Below, piece after piece: positions 59,263-64,000 of a stretch of DNA of 64,000 nt. The notes below the pieces were generated by a model. It was not told the origin of the DNA. It saw only the letters and a list, made by a program, of their open reading frames with translations, and made no database searches. The stretch lies in the NCBI RefSeq assembly GCF_002258785.1, contig NZ_NOYI01000027.1:434001-498000 (forward strand). The letters run 5' to 3'. Position numbers and translations under genes: made by a program. The DNA comes from Rhodococcus sp. 06-235-1A. Its GTDB lineage: Bacteria > Actinomycetota > Actinomycetes > Mycobacteriales > Mycobacteriaceae. Within the stretch, counting starts at the first letter, position 1. Each line of letters begins with the position of its first letter.

Positions 59263-60453
59263 GTGGCGAAGGCGAAGTTCGATCGGACGAAGCCGCACGT
59301 CAACATCGGCACCATCGGTCACGTTGACCACGGTAAGACGACGCTGACGGCTGCAATCACGAAGGTTCTGCACGACAAGTTCCCGGACCTGAACGAGGCA
59401 TCGGCTTTCGATCAGATCGACAAGGCTCCGGAGGAGAAGGCTCGTGGTATCACGATCAACATCTCCCACGTCGAGTACCAGACCGAGAAGCGCCACTACG
59501 CGCACGTCGATGCACCGGGTCACGCCGACTACATCAAGAACATGATCACCGGCGCGGCTCAGATGGACGGCGCAATCCTGGTCGTGGCAGCCACCGATGG
59601 CCCGATGCCGCAGACCCGCGAGCACGTGCTGCTCGCCCGCCAGGTCGGTGTTCCGTACATCCTGGTCGCACTGAACAAGGCCGACATGGTCGACGACGAC
59701 GAGATCATCGAGCTCGTCGAGATGGAGGTCCGCGAGCTCCTCGCTTCGCAGGAGTTCGACGAGGACGCACCGGTCATCAAGGTCTCCGCACTCAAGGCAC
59801 TCGAGGGTGACGAGAAGTGGGGCGAGTCGGTTCTGGAGCTCATGCAGGCCGTCGACGATTCCGTGCCGGACCCCGTCCGTGAGACCGACAAGCCGTTCCT
59901 CATGCCCGTCGAGGACGTCTTCACCATCACCGGTCGTGGCACCGTGGTCACCGGACGTATCGAGCGCGGCTCGGTCAACGTCAACGAAGAGGTCGAGATC
60001 GTTGGCATCCGCCCCGGCTCGACCAAGACCACCGTCACCGGAATCGAAATGTTCCGCAAGCTGCTCGACTCGGGTCAGGCAGGCGACAACGTCGGCCTCC
60101 TCGTTCGTGGCATCAAGCGCGAAGACGTCGAGCGTGGACAGGTCATCATCAAGCCCGGCACCACGACTCCCCACACGGAGTTCGAGGGCAACGCCTACAT
60201 CCTCTCGAAGGACGAGGGCGGCCGCCACACGCCGTTCTTCAACAACTACCGCCCGCAGTTCTACTTCCGTACCACGGACGTTACGGGCGTTGTGACCCTT
60301 CCCGAGGGCACCGAGATGGTCATGCCCGGTGACAACACCGAGATGTCCGTCACGCTGATCCAGCCGGTCGCCATGGATGTCGGCCTCCGTTTCGCCATCC
60401 GTGAGGGCGGTCGTACCGTCGGAGCCGGTCGCGTCACGAAGATCGTCAAGTGA
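59263..60453 (+). CDS. tuf: Elongation factor Tu
   Basis: A 396-residue GTPase delivering aminoacyl-tRNA. The motifs are NIGTIGHVDHGKTTLTAAIT (P-loop), RGITINISHVEYQT, VDAPGHADYIKNM (G3) and VALNKADMVDDDE (G4); domain III ends FAIREGGRTVGAGRVTKIVK. GTG 59263 is preceded by AGGAGG at 59250-59255. It is followed by a strong terminator at 60477, closing the str operon. The 102-base gap to fusA may hold an extra promoter, as is common for tuf. Confidence 0.98.
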   Translation: MAKAKFDRTKPHVNIGTIGHVDHGKTTLTAAITKVLHDKFPDLNEASAFDQIDKAPEEKARGITINISHVEYQTEKRHYAHVDAPGHADYIKNMITGAAQMDGAILVVAATDGPMPQTREHVLLARQVGVPYILVALNKADMVDDDEIIELVEMEVRELLASQEFDEDAPVIKVSALKALEGDEKWGESVLELMQAVDDSVPDPVRETDKPFLMPVEDVFTITGRGTVVTGRIERGSVNVNEEVEIVGIRPGSTKTTVTGIEMFRKLLDSGQAGDNVGLLVRGIKREDVERGQVIIKPGTTTPHTEFEGNAYILSKDEGGRHTPFFNNYRPQFYFRTTDVTGVVTLPEGTEMVMPGDNTEMSVTLIQPVAMDVGLRFAIREGGRTVGAGRVTKIVK

Positions 60454-60476
60454 TCTAGTTTCACCCTGCTCTACCG

Positions 60477-60512
60477 AAGCGGCACTCACCCGAAAGGGTG
60501 GGTGCCGCTTTT
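60477..60512 (+). terminator. Intrinsic terminator of tuf
   Basis: A 15-bp stem (one G-U pair) built from AAGCGGCACTCACCC and GGGTGGGTGCCGCTT closes a GAAA tetraloop, with TTTT at 60509-60512 overlapping the stem end. It is 23 bases after the tuf stop. Confidence 0.92.
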
Positions 60513-60538
60513 GCGTATGTGCGTGCGGCTCCGCCGCC

Positions 60539-60665
60539 CGCGTCAATGGACCATTGCACCGCCCAGACGTGTGCAATGGTCCATTCACGCAGAATGAGGT
60601 GGCCACCCCCAGAGGGTGAATGGACCTTTTCCGCGGTCAGACGTATGCAATGGTCCATTGACGCG
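60539..60665. repeat. Nested inverted-repeat cluster between tuf and hen1
   Basis: Four related half-sites occur. CAATGGACCATTGCAC (60544-60559) and GTGCAATGGTCCATT (60571-60585) form a 15-bp inverted repeat. GTGAATGGACC at about 60616-60626 is a shorter half. GCAATGGTCCATTGACGCG (60647-60665) is the exact complement of 60539-60557 (19 bp). The second and fourth sites also form a direct repeat with the preceding CAGACGT. No open frame of note crosses it. It resembles REP or small MITE-like palindromic elements. Confidence 0.85.
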
Positions 60666-60727
60666 GCCCGAGGTGGCGGCCGAAAAATGGGACGCATCGG
60701 ATGCGGCGGTCCCGTAACGTCGCTGCG

Positions 60728-62050
60728 GTGCTACTGACCGTGACTGCAAATGCCACAACCGATTTCCCGGACACCTCCGACATCGGGTATTTGTTGCACA
60801 AGCACCCCGATCGCGTGCTGAGTCGAAATCTGCCCATGGGTGCCGCGACGGTGCTGTATCCCGAGGTCTCGGCAGAGCGGACAACACTCGCCGTACTGCT
60901 CGACGCTACCGACGACAAGAGTCCTGCCGCATCGGGGCTTGCGGTGGCACTGTCTCGGTTGTTCAAGCAGGCATTGACCGGGGTGTGCGCCACCAGGCCG
61001 GAACTGGTTTCTGCTGCAATCGATCTGACTGTGTCGATGCCTGCGGCGCCGTCTCGTGGTGCGACCGACCTCGCGTCACGGTTGTTCGGTCCCCTGGGCT
61101 GGACCGTCGAGGCGACGCCTATTCCACTCGATCCGACGCAACCGGAATGGGGCGACTCCGAATACGTCGACCTCGTTCTCACCGGCACGTTCACTCTGTC
61201 GGCAGCACTGCGACACCTGTACGTTCTTCTTCCGGTTCTCGACGACGCCAAGCACTATTGGGTGGGGGAGGACGAGGCCGACAAACTCGTTCGAGCAGCA
61301 GGGGATTGGCTCGGAGATCACCCCGAGTCGTCGTTGATCGCGTCCCGCTACCTGGCGCACCGCCGCGAGCTCGTGGCTTCGGCGCTGGACCGATTGGTGC
61401 CCGACGCTCCGCAGGACGACGTTGCCCCGAGGGATCCGACTCTGGCCGAGCAGCGGGTGCGCGCCGTGTTGGCTTCACTGACAGACGTCGGCGCGAAGTC
61501 GGTGATCGATCTCGGTTGCGGTGAAGGTCGTCTGCTTCGAGAGCTGTTGGCGAACAACACGTTCGAGCGGATCGTCGGTGCCGACGTGAGCGATCGTGCA
61601 CTCGCCAAGGCGCACCGTCGGCTCCGTCTGGACGATATGGCGGATCGGCAACGGACGCGCATCGAACTGGTTCAGTCGTCGGCGACCTACCGCGACGTGC
61701 GGTTGCAGCGATTCGACGCGATGGTGCTCATGGAGGTGATCGAGCACGTCGACCTCGATCGGCTTCCGGCGTTGGTGCGCTCGGTCTTTCGCGAGGCTCG
61801 TCCCCGGACGGTGCTGGTGACCACACCCAATTCCGAGTACAACGCACTGTATCCGGGGCTCGAACCGGGTGCCTTCCGTCATGTCGACCACCGATTCGAG
61901 TTCACCCGCGCGGAGTTCGAGCAATGGGGTTCGTCGGTGGCACGTGAACATGCCTATGAGGTGCGTGTCGAGGGAATCGGCCCGGCCGACGACACGCACG
62001 GCACCCCGACCCAGATGGCCGTCTTCACCCGAGAGGAGCAGTCCCAGTGA
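60728..62050 (+). CDS. hen1: RNA 3'-terminal ribose 2'-O-methyltransferase Hen1
   Basis: A 440-residue bacterial Hen1. The N-terminal part has TSDIGYLLHKHPDRVLSRNL, typical of the Pnkp-activating module. The C-terminal methyltransferase has VIDLGCGEGRLLRELL (SAM), MEVIEHVDLDRLPAL and TTPNSEYN, plus RHVDHRFEF; the two Glu and two His are the metal ligands. It methylates the 2'-OH of the broken RNA 3' end before ligation, making the junction resistant to recutting. GTG 60728 is chosen by matching the family start (LLTVTANATTDFP). Its stop overlaps the pnkp start (GTGA). Confidence 0.93.
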   Translation: MLLTVTANATTDFPDTSDIGYLLHKHPDRVLSRNLPMGAATVLYPEVSAERTTLAVLLDATDDKSPAASGLAVALSRLFKQALTGVCATRPELVSAAIDLTVSMPAAPSRGATDLASRLFGPLGWTVEATPIPLDPTQPEWGDSEYVDLVLTGTFTLSAALRHLYVLLPVLDDAKHYWVGEDEADKLVRAAGDWLGDHPESSLIASRYLAHRRELVASALDRLVPDAPQDDVAPRDPTLAEQRVRAVLASLTDVGAKSVIDLGCGEGRLLRELLANNTFERIVGADVSDRALAKAHRRLRLDDMADRQRTRIELVQSSATYRDVRLQRFDAMVLMEVIEHVDLDRLPALVRSVFREARPRTVLVTTPNSEYNALYPGLEPGAFRHVDHRFEFTRAEFEQWGSSVAREHAYEVRVEGIGPADDTHGTPTQMAVFTREEQSQ

Positions 62051-64000
62051 GTACCTTCGACATTCCGGACCTGTCCCTCGTCGTCCTCGTCGGCATCAGT
62101 GGATCAGGGAAGTCGTCGTTCGCGGCGCAGCACTTCGGTCCGTACGAAACGGTGTCGAGTGATGCGTGTCGAGGGATGGTGAGCAACGATCCCAATCTGC
62201 AGAGCGCAACCAAGGATGCGTTCGCGCTGCTGGAATTCCTGGTCGCGACCAGACTCCGGGCAGGTCTGCTCACTGTCGTCGATGCCACGAACGTGCAACC
62301 GGCGGCCCGCAAGGCGTTGATCGCGCTGGCCCGGGAACACGACGTGCTCCCGGTTGCCGTCGTGCTCGATGTGCCGGAATCGGTGTGTGCACAGCGCAAT
62401 GCCGAGCGCACCGACAGGACCTTCGGCCGAGATGTGTTGCGCCGCCAACAGTCACAGTTGCAGCGGTCCATGCGAGGTTTGACCAAGGAAGGGTTTCGTT
62501 CGGTCCATGTGCTCGACGGTGTCGATGCGGTGGCGTCGGCGACGTTCGTTCGTACGCCACTGCGTAGTGATCGACGTGAGCTGACCGGGCCGTTCGACGT
62601 CATCGGCGATATCCACGGGTGTCTCGCCGAGCTCGAAAGCCTGCTCGCAGCATTGGGTTACACGGTGGAGCCTGACGAGGCCGGTCGCGCGGTCGGCGCA
62701 ACGCCGCCGGACGGACGAACGGCTGTGTTCCTCGGTGACTACATCGATCGTGGGCCCGACTCGGTCGGCGTACTGCGCCTGGTGATGGGGATGGTCGGTG
62801 CCGGTGCGGCGCTGGCAGTCCCGGGCAACCACGAGAACAAGCTCGTCAAGGCGCTGCGGGGTCGGAAGGTGACGGCCTCGCACGGTCTCGCCGAGACCCT
62901 CGTACAGCTCGACGCCGAGCCGGCAGAGTTCCGCCGGGAGGTACTCGAGTTCTGCGACGGTCTCGTCGCGCACCTCGTGCTCGACGGCGGCAAGCTCGTC
63001 GTGGCGCACGCCGGACTGATCGAGAAGTACCACAACCGGGCGTCGGGCAGAGTTCGAAGCTTTGCTCTGTACGGCGACACCACCGGGGAGACCGATGAGT
63101 TCGGCCTGCCGGTTCGGTATCCCTGGGCCAAGGACTATCGCGGGTCGGCGACCGTTCTCTATGGGCACACTCCGGTGCCGGAAGTGGAGTGGGAGAACAA
63201 CACTGCGTGTCTCGATACCGGCTGCGTATTCGGTGGCAAGTTGACGGCGCTGCGCTACCCGGGGCGCGAGATCGTCTCGGTGCCGGCCGAGCAGGTCTGG
63301 TACGAGCCGGCCCGTCCGGTGGGTGCATTCGTGCGAGATGCGGCGTCGCTCGATCTGTCGGACGTGATCGGCCCGACGGGTGTCGAGACGTCGCTGCGTG
63401 GTCGCGTGTCGATTCGGCCAGAGAATGCGGCCGGGGGATTGGAGGTGATGAGTCGGTTTGCCCTCGCTCCGCAGTGGCTGCACTATCTGCCGCCGACGAT
63501 GGCACCGAGTCGAACTTCGGAGCGCGACGGCTACCTCGAGTATCCGACGGAGGCGTTCGACGCATATCGGGGGCTCGGTGCGTCGGCGGTGATCTGCGAG
63601 GAGAAGCACATGGGCTCGCGGGTCGTCGTGGTGGTGTGTCGCGACGCCGACACCGCGCGGGAGAAGTTCGACGCACCGGAGGGTGTTCTCGGTACCGCGT
63701 ACACCCGCACCGGTCGTCCCGTCTTCGACGAAAAACTGACGGGAGAGCTGATCTCGGGGGTGGCCTACACGCTCGAAGAAGCCGGTGTGTGGGACGAGTT
63801 GGGCTCGCGCTGGCTGATTCTCGACTGTGAACTGATGCCCTGGTCTGCGAAGGCGGAGGGGCTGATCAAGTCCGAGTATGCCGCTGTTGCCGCGGAGTCT
63901 CGGGCCACTCTCGAGGCCGAAGCAGGTGTGCTTGCCCAGGCTGCGTCGCGTGGCCTGGACATGCAGGAACTGCGAGACCGGAACAGAATTCGTCAGGACA
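62047..64000 (+). CDS. pnkp: Polynucleotide kinase-phosphatase-ligase Pnkp (3' end outside window)
   Basis: The open frame runs from GTG 62047 to the window end (651 codons shown; bacterial Pnkp is about 850). The kinase has VVLVGISGSGKSSFAAQHFG (Walker A, residues about 16-24). The metallophosphatase has FDVIGDIHGCLAELESLL, VFLGDYIDRGPDSVG, AVPGNHENK and VLYGHTPVPE. The ligase domain begins with AVICEEKHMGSRVVVV, where the Lys of EKHMGSR is adenylated. Pnkp heals 5'-OH and 2',3'-cyclic phosphate ends and, with Hen1, seals tRNAs cut by ribotoxins. It overlaps hen1 by four bases. Confidence 0.94.
   Translation, partial: MSTFDIPDLSLVVLVGISGSGKSSFAAQHFGPYETVSSDACRGMVSNDPNLQSATKDAFALLEFLVATRLRAGLLTVVDATNVQPAARKALIALAREHDVLPVAVVLDVPESVCAQRNAERTDRTFGRDVLRRQQSQLQRSMRGLTKEGFRSVHVLDGVDAVASATFVRTPLRSDRRELTGPFDVIGDIHGCLAELESLLAALGYTVEPDEAGRAVGATPPDGRTAVFLGDYIDRGPDSVGVLRLVMGMVGAGAALAVPGNHENKLVKALRGRKVTASHGLAETLVQLDAEPAEFRREVLEFCDGLVAHLVLDGGKLVVAHAGLIEKYHNRASGRVRSFALYGDTTGETDEFGLPVRYPWAKDYRGSATVLYGHTPVPEVEWENNTACLDTGCVFGGKLTALRYPGREIVSVPAEQVWYEPARPVGAFVRDAASLDLSDVIGPTGVETSLRGRVSIRPENAAGGLEVMSRFALAPQWLHYLPPTMAPSRTSERDGYLEYPTEAFDAYRGLGASAVICEEKHMGSRVVVVVCRDADTAREKFDAPEGVLGTAYTRTGRPVFDEKLTGELISGVAYTLEEAGVWDELGSRWLILDCELMPWSAKAEGLIKSEYAAVAAESRATLEAEAGVLAQAASRGLDMQELRDRNRIRQD

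Noticed and set aside
60539..60665. Insertion-sequence ends
   Set aside because: No transposase remnant lies between the inverted repeats and the interval is too short.

Overview
The window is high-GC actinobacterial chromosome, most probably from a Rhodococcus-type member of the Mycobacteriales. The signs are: the rpsL-rpsG-fusA-tuf order; two DUF222/HNH (13E12-type) genes with actinobacterial SOS boxes; a BioQ-type operator ahead of bioY; an accA2/accD2/fadE12/fadE13/echA7-like operon as in mycobacteria; DUF3558 lipoproteins; and frequent GTG starts with four-base start/stop overlaps. No tRNA, rRNA, CRISPR array or transposase was seen, and no stretch longer than about 300 bases lacks a gene.

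Left edge (1-1100): a stretch visibly poorer in G+C than the rest carries, on the minus strand, a two-transmembrane SLATT-domain gene followed with an ATGA overlap by a D12-class DNA adenine methyltransferase that runs off the window. This pair looks like the end of a mobile defence island and is the best candidate for an undescribed system.

1156-20200: mixed single genes and short operons. These are a SoxR/MFS efflux pair with a near-canonical SoxR box, PhoD phosphatase, a cholesterol-oxidase-like flavoenzyme, an EEP-family phosphohydrolase, glutamine amidotransferase, a luciferase-like oxidoreductase, LysR divergent from a type II NADH dehydrogenase, a three-gene membrane protein/histidine kinase/response regulator operon, SixA and GtrA proteins, TetR/GAP-family membrane protein, and a degenerate CPBP-family membrane protein.

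20200-43350: TetR/alpha-beta hydrolase; an SOS-box-preceded DUF222 HNH gene; a biotin-uptake operon (bioY, AMP-ligase, thiolase, bioM, bioN, second AMP-ligase) meeting a convergent acyl-ACP thioesterase; a transglycosylase/NlpC-P60 hydrolase with VKOR and DsbA-like oxidative-folding genes; aroQ; two MFS transporters; a YkcB-like glycosyltransferase; the second DUF222 HNH gene with an SOS-box promoter; and VOC, ASCH and EEP-lipoprotein genes.

43430-53210: a tightly overlapped catabolic operon (DinB-like protein, AtuA/DUF1446, acyl-CoA dehydrogenase, acyl-CoA carboxylase beta and alpha, a second acyl-CoA dehydrogenase, enoyl-CoA hydratase, TetR). Its gene content parallels the Pseudomonas atu acyclic-terpene pathway. 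Guanine deaminase and two DUF3558 lipoproteins follow.

55846-64000: the str operon (promoter, rpsL, rpsG, fusA, tuf, strong terminator), a cluster of inverted repeats, then the bacterial RNA-repair pair hen1-pnkp, the latter cut by the window end.

A recurrent theme is short (10-21 bp) tandem duplications, many of them exactly at gene junctions, some duplicating start codons or Shine-Dalgarno sequences.
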